From Deltaproteobacteria bacterium (GTDB lineage Bacteria > Myxococcota > B64-G9), in contig JAFGRB010000059.1 of assembly GCA_016935365.1 (NCBI GenBank), positions 1 to 35,403 on the forward strand: 35,403 nucleotides of DNA. Reading direction: 5' to 3'. A program made the position numbers and the translations under genes. The notes under the pieces were generated by a model. It saw only the letters and a list, made by a program, of their open reading frames with translations, was not told the DNA's origin and ran no database searches. Shown in pieces: positions 1 through 8,040 of the stretch. How positions within the stretch are numbered: the first letter of the stretch is position 1; each line of letters begins with the position of its first letter.

Positions 1-1946
1 GCGACTGCGTCTACGACCACACCGACACGACCTGCCCCCAGGGCTGCGCCGGCGGCGCCTGCACGGGCGATCCCTGCCTGGGCGTCGTGTGCGACGACCC
101 GCCGGACGACGAGTGCGTCGATGCGCAGACGCTCAGGAGCTACGGGCAGGGGCGCTGCGTCGACGGAGACTGCATCTACGACGCCTACACCGACGCGACC
201 TGTCCGAACGGCTGCGACGGAGGCGCCTGCACGGGCGATCCCTGCCTGGGCGTCGTGTGCAACGATCCGCCGCCAAACGAGTGCATCGATGTCAGCACGC
301 TCCGGAGCTACGGGCAGGGGCGCTGCGTCGACGGGGGCTGCATCTACGACGCTTACACGGACACGACCTGTCCGAACGGCTGCGCCGGAGGCGCCTGCAC
401 GGGCGATCCCTGCCTGGGTGTCCAGTGCGACAACCCGCCCGCCGACGAGTGCGTCGGTGCCAGCACGCTGCGCAGCTACGGGCAGGGGCGCTGCGTCGAC
501 GGGGGCTGCATCTACGACGCCTACACCGACACGGTCTGCGAGCACGGATGCGAGTCGGGCGCGTGCGTCGACCCCTGCCAGGGAGTCGACTGCAGCACGC
601 CGCCGGACGCGGAGTGCAGCGACGTGATCCACCTGCGGAGCTGGTCCAACGGGCGCTGCGTGGAAGGGCTCTGCGAGTACGACCAGTCCGAGGACGCCTG
701 CCCCGCGTTCTGCGGCCAGCGAGACGGCGCGGACGTCTGCGTGGCGCTGGTGGATCACAGCCAGCTGCTGGGCGCCAACCAGCGCTCCACCTCCGACGTC
801 CAGATCGCGGACGTCGACGGCGATGGGGATCCGGACATCGTCTGGATCAGCCAGACCGACTACCACGACAACCCGGGCGGCATCGATCTGACCCTCAACG
901 AGGGCGGCGGGAGCTTCAGCGCCGGCGACACGAGCGCGGTGGCCGGGATCGGGTCATGGCACTTCGGGCTGGCGGTCGACGTGGACGGGGACCTGGACCG
1001 CGACCTCGTGCTCAGCCGCGCGGCCACGACCAGCCAGGAGATGCTCCTGCTCGTCAACGACGGCGCCGGCGGATTCAGCGAGGCGGCCACGCCGCTGCCT
1101 TCCGTCACCGGGCAGGACGACGGCTACTGCTTCGGCCGGGTGTGCGCGGCGGACTTCGACGGCCTGGGCGGGACCGACATCTTCCTGCCGATCGCCTTCA
1201 ACGTGGACTTCGGAAGCGATCGGGCCAACGTGCTGCTGCTCAACCAGGGCGACGGGACCTTCGTCCGCGACGACAGCCGGCTGCCCAGCATGGCTGCCCA
1301 CAGCGACTACACCTTCAGCGCCGCGGCCGGCGACCTGGACGGCGACAGCGACGCCGACATCTACCTGGGCGAGTCCGAGCGCCAGCAGCGGCTGCTCGTC
1401 AACGACGGCCAGGGCGCGACCTTCGCGTTTACCGAGGAGGGCACCTCGCGTCTGCCGGCCAATGCCCTGCGGGCCTACAACAGCGAGCTTGTCGACCTGG
1501 ACGGCGACGGAGACCTCGACGTGGCGGTCGTCAACGACACCTATTACTCTGGCGGTGGTTACACCGCCATGGGCAACCACATCTTCGTCAACGACGGCAC
1601 CGGTCACTTCAGCGCGCAGGACATCCCGCTGACCGTCAGCGCCCACGACGGGCGGGGGCTGGCCTGGGGAGACCTGAACGCCGATGGGGTCGCGGACCTG
1701 GTCATCGGCAACGGCCACGAGACCTTGCCGCACGGCGGCACGGCCATCGAGGTGCTGCTCGGGCAGAGCGCGGGCGCGATCGATCTGCTGCCGCTTTCCG
1801 GGCTGCCCGCATACGACAAGGGGGTCTTCGGGGTGGCGGTGGGCGACCTGAACGGTGACGGCTTCGGGGACATCGCGGCCGCCGTGGCCGAGCTCGACGG
1901 GGCGCTGGACAACATCCTCCTGCTCACCGAGATCCAGACGCCCTGA
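1..1946 (+). CDS. Secreted cysteine-repeat / VCBS (FG-GAP) propeller protein, 5' end missing
   Basis: The reading frame is already open at the left edge (codons from base 3), so the N-terminus and any signal peptide lie outside. The first part is a tandem cysteine-rich repeat of about 56 residues, each copy with eight cysteines and the conserved core LRSYGQGRCV. One partial, three near-identical and one diverged copy are visible up to about base 730. The rest (about 750-1940) carries seven Asp-rich calcium-loop motifs of the VCBS/FG-GAP type, for example DVDGDGDPD near 811, DLDGDGDLD near 1494 and DLNGDGFGD near 1846. Seven such motifs fit a seven-bladed beta-propeller. Proteins of this build are exported and usually act in surface adhesion or binding; the ligand cannot be read from the sequence. 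The stop TGA is followed by a 91-base gap to the PEGA gene. Confidence 0.85.
   Translation, partial: DCVYDHTDTTCPQGCAGGACTGDPCLGVVCDDPPDDECVDAQTLRSYGQGRCVDGDCIYDAYTDATCPNGCDGGACTGDPCLGVVCNDPPPNECIDVSTLRSYGQGRCVDGGCIYDAYTDTTCPNGCAGGACTGDPCLGVQCDNPPADECVGASTLRSYGQGRCVDGGCIYDAYTDTVCEHGCESGACVDPCQGVDCSTPPDAECSDVIHLRSWSNGRCVEGLCEYDQSEDACPAFCGQRDGADVCVALVDHSQLLGANQRSTSDVQIADVDGDGDPDIVWISQTDYHDNPGGIDLTLNEGGGSFSAGDTSAVAGIGSWHFGLAVDVDGDLDRDLVLSRAATTSQEMLLLVNDGAGGFSEAATPLPSVTGQDDGYCFGRVCAADFDGLGGTDIFLPIAFNVDFGSDRANVLLLNQGDGTFVRDDSRLPSMAAHSDYTFSAAAGDLDGDSDADIYLGESERQQRLLVNDGQGATFAFTEEGTSRLPANALRAYNSELVDLDGDGDLDVAVVNDTYYSGGGYTAMGNHIFVNDGTGHFSAQDIPLTVSAHDGRGLAWGDLNADGVADLVIGNGHETLPHGGTAIEVLLGQSAGAIDLLPLSGLPAYDKGVFGVAVGDLNGDGFGDIAAAVAELDGALDNILLLTEIQTP
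69..569 (+). repeat. Tandem 168-bp coding repeat (three near-identical units)
   Basis: Units start at 69, 237 and 405 with an exact 168-base period (56 codons) and differ at only a few scattered positions. A partial unit precedes them (1-68) and a diverged unit of different length follows (from 570). The identity extends to synonymous positions, which suggests recent duplication or gene conversion rather than protein-level selection alone. Confidence 0.85.
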
Positions 1947-1954
1947 ACGCCCAC

Positions 1955-1984
1955 TTGAACTGGAGCTGTCTTGTCGGATAGGAT
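1955..1984 (+). promoter_or_regulatory. Possible sigma-70 promoter of the PEGA gene
   Basis: TTGAAC at 1955-1960 and TAGGAT at 1979-1984 are separated by 18 bases, lying 54 bases upstream of the chosen start. The -35 matches 4 of 6 consensus bases. The -10 fits the TANNNT pattern common in GC-rich bacteria. This is a pattern match only. Confidence 0.35.
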
Positions 1985-2037
1985 GGAAGCTGCACGCTGG
2001 GCAGGAGCGCAGCGGACTCATGCAAGAAGGGGTTGAG

Positions 2038-2853
2038 ATGGCTGTTCGAACGACTCTCTCCGGGCTGGTGGTGATGGCTGTGGCGCTCGCATTGCTGATC
2101 CCCGCGCAGGCGGACGCGCGGGGCCGCCGGCGGTCCGCGAAGGGGAGCCTGGTGATCCAGTCCATGCTGGACGGTGCCAAGGTCTACGTCGACGGCAAGC
2201 TCATCGGCAAGACGCCGTTCGACAAGCCCGTGCAGCTCAGACCCGGCAAGCACAAGCTCAAGGCCACCAAGCCCGGCTTCAGCACCCTGGAGCTGGATTT
2301 CACGATCCGCCCCCGCCGCAAGCTGGACATGATGGTGGATCTGATCCCCTACTCGGGACTGGTCAAGTTCTCCTGCAACGTGGACAAGGCCGAGGTCTAC
2401 GTCGACGGCAACTTCCTGGGGCGCACGCCGCTGATCCAGGACGTGCCGGTCGGCGATCACAAGGTCCAGATCGTCCTCGAGGGACACAACGACTTCATCA
2501 CCGAGATCAACGTCAAGGCGGGCGAGAAGCACTTCGTCGAGGGCGTGCTGACGACCTACAAGGACTTCTCACCCGAGGTGCTGGCCATGCAGGCCGAGGC
2601 CAAGCGCAAGGCGGAGGAGGAGAAGAAAGCCGCCGATGCGCTGCTGGCCGAGCAGGCCAAGAAGGACAAGGAAGAGCAGCTGGCCGCCGCGCCCGCCTGG
2701 TACGACGAGTGGTACAAGCAATGGTGGATCTGGACCGTGGCGGGCGCCGTCCTGGTCACGGTCGTGACCGTGCCGCTGGCCGTGTCCTCGGGCGGTGAGC
2801 AGTCGGGTCTGAACGCTCACGAACCCGGAGCCACCATCCACCTTGGTCCCTGA
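2038..2853 (+). CDS. PEGA-domain membrane protein with signal peptide
   Basis: A 271-residue protein. I chose the ATG at 2038 because AAGGGG lies 5 bases upstream and a hydrophobic signal sequence follows directly (residues 1-26, ending near AQADA). An in-frame ATG at 2020 is the alternative. Two PEGA domains are visible, residues about 36-80 (YVDGKLIGKTPF) and 107-150 (YVDGNFLGRTPL). Next come a charged Lys/Glu/Ala segment likely to form a coiled coil (178-215), a Trp-rich stretch and one membrane helix (about 230-250). PEGA domains are small beta-sandwich modules of extracytoplasmic proteins, often in S-layer or envelope proteins. The likely topology is a periplasmic body held by the C-terminal helix. 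The 3' end overlaps the next start by 11 bases, suggesting translational coupling to the phosphoesterase. Confidence 0.85.
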   Translation: MAVRTTLSGLVVMAVALALLIPAQADARGRRRSAKGSLVIQSMLDGAKVYVDGKLIGKTPFDKPVQLRPGKHKLKATKPGFSTLELDFTIRPRRKLDMMVDLIPYSGLVKFSCNVDKAEVYVDGNFLGRTPLIQDVPVGDHKVQIVLEGHNDFITEINVKAGEKHFVEGVLTTYKDFSPEVLAMQAEAKRKAEEEKKAADALLAEQAKKDKEEQLAAAPAWYDEWYKQWWIWTVAGAVLVTVVTVPLAVSSGGEQSGLNAHEPGATIHLGP

Positions 2854-4429
2854 GGAACAAGCCCGCCCATCCGATTCCAGCCCGGACCTGGTCGTGCTGA
2901 GCGACCTCCACCTCGGCGAGGGGCGCAGCCGGCACCCGGAGCGGTTCTCGCCCATGGAGGAGTTCTTCTACGACGAGTCCTTCGCCCGCCTGCTCGATCA
3001 CCTGCAGCGCCGCTATGCCGCCGATCCCTCGGGCCTGGTCCTGGTCCTCAACGGCGACGTGCTCGACTTCCTGACCATCACGCGCCTGCCCGATCCCGAG
3101 CCCGGCTTCGAGATGTCGAGCGCCGAGCGGCGTTTCGGGCTCAACCCGACGCCTTCCAAGTCGATCTTCAAGCTGGATCGGATCGTCCAGGGGCATCCGG
3201 CCTTCTTCGATGCCCTGGCCCGCTTCGCGGCCGCGGGCCACCGGATCGAGATCCTGCGCGGCAACCACGACCTGGAGATCTTCTTCGAGGAGGTCCGGGA
3301 GCGGCTCGTCGGGCAGCTCGTCGAGCGCGCGGGCGGGGACGAGGCCGTGCGCGCGCGGCTGCGCTTTCACCAGTGGTTCTATCTGGAGCCGGGGCGGGTC
3401 TACATCGAGCACGGCAACCAGTACGAGGCGTCGAACAGCATCCGCTATCCCCTGCGGCCGCTGCTGCCGGTCGGCAAGCGCCGCGGCGAGAGCGAGCCCG
3501 TGCTCGACTACCCGCTGGGCTCACTCTTCGTGCGCTACTTCTACAACGGGGTCCACCACATCGATCCCTACACGCCCAAGGTGGTCTCCTTCGAGCACTA
3601 CCTGGAGTTCCTGCGGCGCTACAACCTGCTCGACCTGCTGCGGATCGCGCGCCGTCACTATCCCTTCTTCCTCCAGGCCCTCGGGCCCCGGAGCCCCTCG
3701 GGCAGCTCCGGGCCGTGCGAGCAGGATGAGGCCGAGCAGCGCGAGGCCTTCGAGTCGCTGGACCGGGCCGCCGAGCCGCGCGATCTGCACGCGCAGCTCA
3801 ACGCGCTCAAGATCATGCCCCTGTCCGCCTCCAAGGCCGGGCTGGTCAAGGAGATGACCAAGCCCATCCTGCGGCGGCTCACCTGGACCGCGGGCGTGGC
3901 CTTCGTGTCTCTGTACGTCTGGCTGCTGATCTTCAACGTCATCCAGGCCACGCCCTTCGTCGCCGAGTCGGTCTTCGTCAAGGCCATCCTGCTGGCCGTG
4001 TTCTCGATCGCCACCATGCTGGTGCTGCTGGGGCTCGGCAACCACCTGGCCCACAAGCTGCGCCGGACGACCGACCGCAGCGTGGCGGTCTGCGCCCAGC
4101 AGGCCGAGCGGATCGCCGAGCTGACCGGGGTCAAGCTGGTGCTGATGGGGCATACCCACGAGGTGGACATCCGCCGGATCGCGGGCGGGAAGGCCACCTA
4201 CGCCAACAGCGGCACCTGGACCTCGGTCGACAACCCCTGGGACCGGCTCCATCCGGATGCCCGGCGATTCACCTTCCTGCACGTGCAGGGCGACGAGGTC
4301 CAGGTCCGGCGCTGGAACGACGACGCCGGGAGGATCGATCCGGTCCCGCTCTTCGACCGGTCCGAGGAGAGCCTTCCCGGACCGAGCTCTCGAAGCCGGC
4401 TTCGGCGTCTGCGCCGGCCTCGGCGCTGA
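2843..4429 (+). CDS. Calcineurin-like metallophosphoesterase with internal membrane hairpin
   Basis: A 528-residue protein starting at TTG 2843, inside the end of the PEGA gene; no in-frame ATG or GTG precedes the first catalytic motif, so a TTG start is plausible. All metallophosphoesterase signatures are present: D21-x-H23 (LSDLHLGEG), GD-x-x-D (71-75), GNHD (140-143), H190 in HGNQ, and GHTH (436-439). The order resembles the UDP-2,3-diacylglucosamine hydrolase (LpxH) and YkuE-like branches of the fold. Unusually, about 200 residues separate the HGNQ and GHTH motifs, and they include two hydrophobic helices (about 349-367 and 380-400), so the enzyme should sit in the membrane. Substrate is unknown; a nucleotide-linked lipid is one possibility. 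It is probably co-translated with the PEGA protein. Confidence 0.85.
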   Translation: MVPEEQARPSDSSPDLVVLSDLHLGEGRSRHPERFSPMEEFFYDESFARLLDHLQRRYAADPSGLVLVLNGDVLDFLTITRLPDPEPGFEMSSAERRFGLNPTPSKSIFKLDRIVQGHPAFFDALARFAAAGHRIEILRGNHDLEIFFEEVRERLVGQLVERAGGDEAVRARLRFHQWFYLEPGRVYIEHGNQYEASNSIRYPLRPLLPVGKRRGESEPVLDYPLGSLFVRYFYNGVHHIDPYTPKVVSFEHYLEFLRRYNLLDLLRIARRHYPFFLQALGPRSPSGSSGPCEQDEAEQREAFESLDRAAEPRDLHAQLNALKIMPLSASKAGLVKEMTKPILRRLTWTAGVAFVSLYVWLLIFNVIQATPFVAESVFVKAILLAVFSIATMLVLLGLGNHLAHKLRRTTDRSVAVCAQQAERIAELTGVKLVLMGHTHEVDIRRIAGGKATYANSGTWTSVDNPWDRLHPDARRFTFLHVQGDEVQVRRWNDDAGRIDPVPLFDRSEESLPGPSSRSRLRRLRRPRR

Positions 4430-4460
4430 ATGCGCTCCGGGCGAGGTCGGATCGGGCTCA

Positions 4461-4740
4461 ACAGGGAAAGGAGCTTCTAGACCTGCTCGGGCCGATCCCT
4501 GTCTCCGGCCGCAGCGGCGGCTCTGGCCGGGCTCAAGGGTGAGCGGCTCTTCCTCGACGGGCTCGAGCGCCTGCCCCAGCCCGTGGCCCGGGCGTTTTCC
4601 GCCTGGCCCGGCAAGATGCTCAGCCTGCGCGGGGCGCGAGATCCCGCCGGCCAGCGCTGCCGAGCTCGGCAAGTTCAAGGGCGCGGTGAGCATCAAGCTG
4701 GTGCAAGATGAGAGCTTGCTCGGCCTGAGCGCGGTCGGGT
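4461..4740 (+). pseudogene. Eroded fragment of a short Leu-rich-type repeat protein
   Basis: No intact gene lies here, but frame pieces recall a repeat of about 23 residues with the pattern L-S-P-x-A-A-x-A-L-A-x-x-K-G-x-x-L-x-L-x-G-L. At 4494-4630 one frame reads SLSPAAAAALAGLKG, then ERLFLDGLERLPQPVARAF, then SAWPGKMLSLRG. A neighbouring frame continues after a shift near 4635 with IPPASAAELGKFKG. Upstream, about 4466-4495, a third frame reads GKELLDLLGP. At least two frameshifts are needed to join them and there is no start. I read it as the remains of a repeat protein of the kind seen in planctomycetes and deltaproteobacteria; family assignment is from memory of the pattern. Confidence 0.5.
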
Positions 4741-4771
4741 GGCGGGCCGGCTCGCTCCAGGGAAGCCATCG

Positions 4772-4815
4772 CCCTCCCTCGGCCTTCGGCCGGTCCCTCC
4801 CGCCAGGGGAGGGAC
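4772..4815. repeat. Composite hairpin repeat, copy 1
   Basis: It consists of CCCTCCCT, then a 5-bp hairpin with TTC loop (4780-4792), then a 9-bp hairpin GTCCCTCCC/GGGGAGGGAC-type with 5-base loop (4793-4815). It is the inverse of copy 2. It resembles REP-type palindromic intergenic units and lies between two convergent genes. Confidence 0.65.
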
Positions 4816-4845
4816 GGATAACACTCTGTGCACATTGGAAAATCC

Positions 4846-4890
4846 ACCTCCCCCTGATGGGGGAGGTCGGGCGAAGCCCGGGTCGGGGTG
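4846..4890. repeat. Composite hairpin repeat, copy 2 (inverted relative to copy 1)
   Basis: A 9-bp stem with TGAT loop (4846-4867) is followed by a 5-bp stem CGGGC/GCCCG with GAA loop (4868-4880) and then GGTCGGGGTG. This is the same layout as copy 1 read on the other strand. The two copies are 30 bases apart and could form a larger cruciform, a bidirectional terminator or a BIME-like unit. Confidence 0.65.
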
Positions 4891-4931
4891 AAAACGCGAC
4901 AGCGCGGATGCCTCGATAAATCAAAGACTTG

Positions 4932-5999
4932 TCAGCCTGGCAGGCCTCGGTGGCCACTCTCTCCCGAATCCCCTGGCACCCCGCGGATCCGGCGCAGGCC
5001 GGCCCGGAAGAGGAGGAGGCCCAGGACGAGCGGGAGCAGGCCGATGATCGCACCGCCGAGCAGGGTGGAGCTGATCTCGGCCTGCGCCTCTTCGGAGACC
5101 AGCAGGCCGAGGCCGATGCCCAGGCTTGCAAGGCCGCCGCCCGAGGCCAGCAGGCCGCCCAGCAGGGCGAGGGTCCAGCCGAGCGCCCGGCGGCCCGCGC
5201 TCGGACGATGGGCCGCGGGCCTCGCGGGCGCCGGGGCCTCGGCCCGGGGAGCCTCGCCGGCCTCGCCGGCGGCGTCGATCTCGGCCCGCTGCTCGCGCCG
5301 GAGCCTGCGGACCAGGCGCACGGCCCAGATCCAGGCCGCGATCAGGGCGCCCAGGGCGGCCAGGCAAAGCGCAGCCACCTCCAGGCCCGGGACGTCCAGG
5401 CCGCTCTCCTTCATCTGCTTGATGGTCAGGATCGGGAAGTCGTACAGGCCGTGCAGGAGCATGGGCCAGAGCAGGGCCTGGACCAGCGCGCGGCGCCGGC
5501 CGGCGGGCGGCCCCAGCCGGGCCCGGCCGATGTAGCTGCCCATGACGGCCCCGAAGAAGGCGTGCGCGGGCACGGCCGTCAGCGCCCGGAACACGGCCAC
5601 GCCCAGCCCGCCGCTCAACGTGTAGAGCACGTTCTCGAGCGTGGCGAAGCCCAGCGAGGCCAGCACGCCGTAGACCGCGCCGTCCATGGGCTCGTCGAAG
5701 GCCGCTCGCCGGGAGGCGAAGAGCCAGACCACCCCGAACTTGCAGAGCTCCTCGGGCACGGCCGCCATCAGGAAGGCCTGGCTGAGGCCGTGGCCGTAAG
5801 GCCCCAGCTGCCCGAAGACGCCCAGCAGCAGGTAGAAGAGCCCGTCGATGAGCAGCACCGGCACGATGATGGCCAGGCCCAGCCCGAAGGTCGCGAAGCA
5901 CAGCCCGGCCGGCTCCGGGCGCAGGTCGCGGGAGCGGAAGTACCAGACCAGGAGCAGGGACGGCACGATGGCCGAGACCGCGGTAATGGCGAAGACCAA
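4932..5999 (-). CDS. PrsW-type glutamic intramembrane protease
   Basis: A 355-residue polytopic membrane protein. The family motifs are all visible: EE-x-x-K (E83, E84, K87 in VPEELCKF), F-A-x-x-E-N (E122, N123 in GFATLENVLY), R138...P-A-H146-A-F-F-G, and H183-x-x-x-D187 in HGLYDF. PrsW in Bacillus cleaves an anti-sigma factor; in this clade the substrate is unknown. It starts at TTG 5999, with GAGGAG four bases upstream and the carbamoyltransferase stop 10 bases before that, so it is the last gene of the operon. After the protease core (to about residue 190) come a further helix, a charged linker and two more helices (about 272-320), so the protein is longer than a minimal PrsW. Family call is confident; a role in this operon is inferred only from position. 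Confidence 0.85.
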   Translation of the reverse strand: MVFAITAVSAIVPSLLLVWYFRSRDLRPEPAGLCFATFGLGLAIIVPVLLIDGLFYLLLGVFGQLGPYGHGLSQAFLMAAVPEELCKFGVVWLFASRRAAFDEPMDGAVYGVLASLGFATLENVLYTLSGGLGVAVFRALTAVPAHAFFGAVMGSYIGRARLGPPAGRRRALVQALLWPMLLHGLYDFPILTIKQMKESGLDVPGLEVAALCLAALGALIAAWIWAVRLVRRLRREQRAEIDAAGEAGEAPRAEAPAPARPAAHRPSAGRRALGWTLALLGGLLASGGGLASLGIGLGLLVSEEAQAEISSTLLGGAIIGLLPLVLGLLLFRAGLRRIRGVPGDSGESGHRGLPG

Positions 6000-6009
6000 G
6001 CGGCTCCTC

Positions 6010-7872
6010 TCAGTCCAGCCTGTACTCCTGCCGCCAGTCCGCGCGCTCCGCGAGCGGCGGCTGATCCTGCTTGAGGAACAGGAGGTCCCCCATGACCAGG
6101 GCGTCCATCTCGGTGCGCATGAAGCAGCGGTACGCGTCGTCCGGCGTGCAGACGATGGGCTCTCCGCGCACGTTGAAGCTGGTGTTGACCAGCAAGCCGC
6201 AGCCCTCTCGCTCGTGGAAGGCGCGCAGCAGCCTCCAGTAGCGCTCGTTGGTCTCGCGGCTGACCGACTGGATGCGGGCCGAGTTGTCCACGTGGGTCAC
6301 GGCCGGCACGTCCGAGCGCTGGAAGTAGAGCCGCTCGTAGAGCGGCAGCTCGGCGTAGCCTTCCGGCAGGGCCCGGCAGCGCTGCGCGCGCACCGGCGCC
6401 ACCAGCAGCATGTACGGCGACGGCCGGTCGAGCTCGAAGTAGTCTCCGATCCGCTCCTCCAGCACGCTGGGCGCGAAGGGCCGGAAGCCCTCGCGGTACT
6501 TGATCTTGAGGTTGAGCTTCTTCTGCATGTCGGGCCTGCGCGGATCGCCCAGGATGCTGCGGTTGCCGAGCGCCCGCGGTCCGTACTCCATGCGCCCCTG
6601 GAACCAGCCGACCACCTTGCCGTCGGCCAGCAGCGTGGCCACCTCGGCGCACAGCGCGTCGAGATCGCGATACTCGCAAAAAGGCGCGGCGCGGCCGCGC
6701 GCGCAGCGCAGGATCTCGGCCCGCGAGAAGGCCGGGCCCAGGTAGGCCCCGCGCATGCGGTCCGCGCCGCCGCCCGCCTCCCGCTCGCCGCCCAGCTCCT
6801 GGTGCCAGGCCGCCAGGGCCGCGCCCAGGGCGCCGCCGGCGTCGCCGGCCGCCGGCTGGATCCAGATCTCGTCGAAGAGCCCGCTGCGCAGCAGCTTGCC
6901 GTTGGCCACGCAGTTGAGCGCCACCCCACCGGCCAGCGCCAGCCTGGGCGAGCCGACGAGCTCGCGGGCCGTGCGGGCCAGGCGCAGCACGATCTCCTCG
7001 GTCACGCGCTGGATGGCGAGCGCCAGGTCCATGTACGGCTGGCCGAGCTCGCTCTCGGGCGCGCGCGGCGGCAGGCCGAACAGCGCCTCGAAGCGCCCGT
7101 CCCGGCACATGCGAAGGCCCGTGGCGTAGTCGAAGTAGTCCATGTTGAGCAGGAAGGAGCCGTCATCGCGCAGGTCGACGAGCTCGCTCCGGATCTTCCG
7201 CTCGAAGCCGGCCGTCCGCTCGGAGCCCGGGTTGCCGTAAGGCGCCAGGCCCATCAGCTTGTACTCGCCGCTGTTGACCTTGAAGCCGGTGTAGTAGGTG
7301 AAGGCCGAGTAGAGCAGGCCGAGCGAGTGGGGGAAGACGAGCTCGCGCAGGATCTCGATCTCGCGGCCGCGGCCCGCGCAGATGGTGGTCGTGGCCCACT
7401 CGCCCACGCCGTCGATGGTCAGCACGGCCGCCTCGTCGAAGGGCGAGGGGTAGAAGGCCGAGGCCGCATGGCTCATGTGGTGCTCGGGAAAGAGCATCCG
7501 CGGCGGCCGGCTGCCGTCGATCTTCGCGAGCGCGTCCGCGAGCAGCTTTCGGGAGAAGAGCTTCTCCTTGACCCAGACCGGCATGGCGGCGAGGAAGCTC
7601 ACGAGGCCCCGGGGCGCGAAGCCGTGGTAGGTCTCGAGCAGGCGCTCGAACTTCAAGAAGGGCTTCTCGTAGAAGACGACCGCCTCGCAGTCCGAGACCC
7701 TGAAGCCATACTCGGACAGCACGTAGGCTGCGGCGCAGTGCGGGAAGGAAGCGTCGTGCTTGCGGCGGCTGAAGCGCTCCTCCTGGGCCGCGGCCGCGAT
7801 CGAGCCGTCGACCACCAGGGCGGCGGCGCTGTCGTGGTAGAAGGCGGAGATGCCCAGGATGGCGCGCGGCAT
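6010..7872 (-). CDS. NodU/CmcH-type carbamoyltransferase
   Basis: A 620-residue protein of normal length for the family that transfers a carbamoyl group from carbamoyl phosphate, via an adenylate, to a sugar or antibiotic hydroxyl. Visible features are the N-terminal GISAFYHDSAAALV block (7-20), the metal-site H131-x-x-x-H135 (HHMSHAAS) with D154 in TIDGVGEW, GGVALN (315-320), D344 in AAGDAGGALG, and the C-terminal domain motif YGPRALGNRSI (430-440). These agree with the two-domain Kae1-like plus C-terminal layout known from TobZ. The start ATG at 7872 lies 10 bases after the DUF5989-like stop. Relatives include NodU (Nod factor), CmcH (cephamycin) and SxtI (saxitoxin). The acceptor here is unknown; neighbours suggest an envelope glycan rather than a toxin. 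Confidence 0.93.
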   Translation of the reverse strand: MPRAILGISAFYHDSAAALVVDGSIAAAAQEERFSRRKHDASFPHCAAAYVLSEYGFRVSDCEAVVFYEKPFLKFERLLETYHGFAPRGLVSFLAAMPVWVKEKLFSRKLLADALAKIDGSRPPRMLFPEHHMSHAASAFYPSPFDEAAVLTIDGVGEWATTTICAGRGREIEILRELVFPHSLGLLYSAFTYYTGFKVNSGEYKLMGLAPYGNPGSERTAGFERKIRSELVDLRDDGSFLLNMDYFDYATGLRMCRDGRFEALFGLPPRAPESELGQPYMDLALAIQRVTEEIVLRLARTARELVGSPRLALAGGVALNCVANGKLLRSGLFDEIWIQPAAGDAGGALGAALAAWHQELGGEREAGGGADRMRGAYLGPAFSRAEILRCARGRAAPFCEYRDLDALCAEVATLLADGKVVGWFQGRMEYGPRALGNRSILGDPRRPDMQKKLNLKIKYREGFRPFAPSVLEERIGDYFELDRPSPYMLLVAPVRAQRCRALPEGYAELPLYERLYFQRSDVPAVTHVDNSARIQSVSRETNERYWRLLRAFHEREGCGLLVNTSFNVRGEPIVCTPDDAYRCFMRTEMDALVMGDLLFLKQDQPPLAERADWRQEYRLD

Positions 7873-7882
7873 GGGTGCGGGG

Positions 7883-8032
7883 CTAGAAGACCGTGTAGAT
7901 GAAGGGGGCCACGGCCGTGCCGCTGGTGAAGACGATCACGAAGCCGAGCAGCAGCAGGGCGATGATCAGCGGCGCCAGCCAGTACTTCTTGCGGACTCTC
8001 AAAAAACCCCACAGATCGCGCAGGAATTCCAT
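7883..8032 (-). CDS. DUF5989-like single-pass membrane miniprotein
   Basis: A 49-residue protein lying between the SxtJ-like and carbamoyltransferase genes. It opens with MEFLRDLWGFLRVRKKYW, an amphipathic basic segment, followed by one membrane helix (about 19-37) and the ending SGTAVAPFIYTVF. This arrangement and the APFIYT ending are typical of the DUF5989 family, which recurs beside NodU-type carbamoyltransferases. The start ATG at 8032 is 8 bases past the upstream stop, with GAGGACG just before it. No enzymatic residue is apparent; a role as a membrane tether or complex subunit for the carbamoyltransferase is inference. Confidence 0.85.
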   Translation of the reverse strand: MEFLRDLWGFLRVRKKYWLAPLIIALLLLGFVIVFTSGTAVAPFIYTVF

Positions 8033-8040
8033 CGTCGTCC

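Noticed and set aside
4257..4919. A 220-codon plus-strand open frame across the end of the phosphoesterase gene and the gap
   Set aside because: It starts inside the phosphoesterase in another frame and its composition changes abruptly at frameshifts; only a central piece matches the eroded repeat gene.
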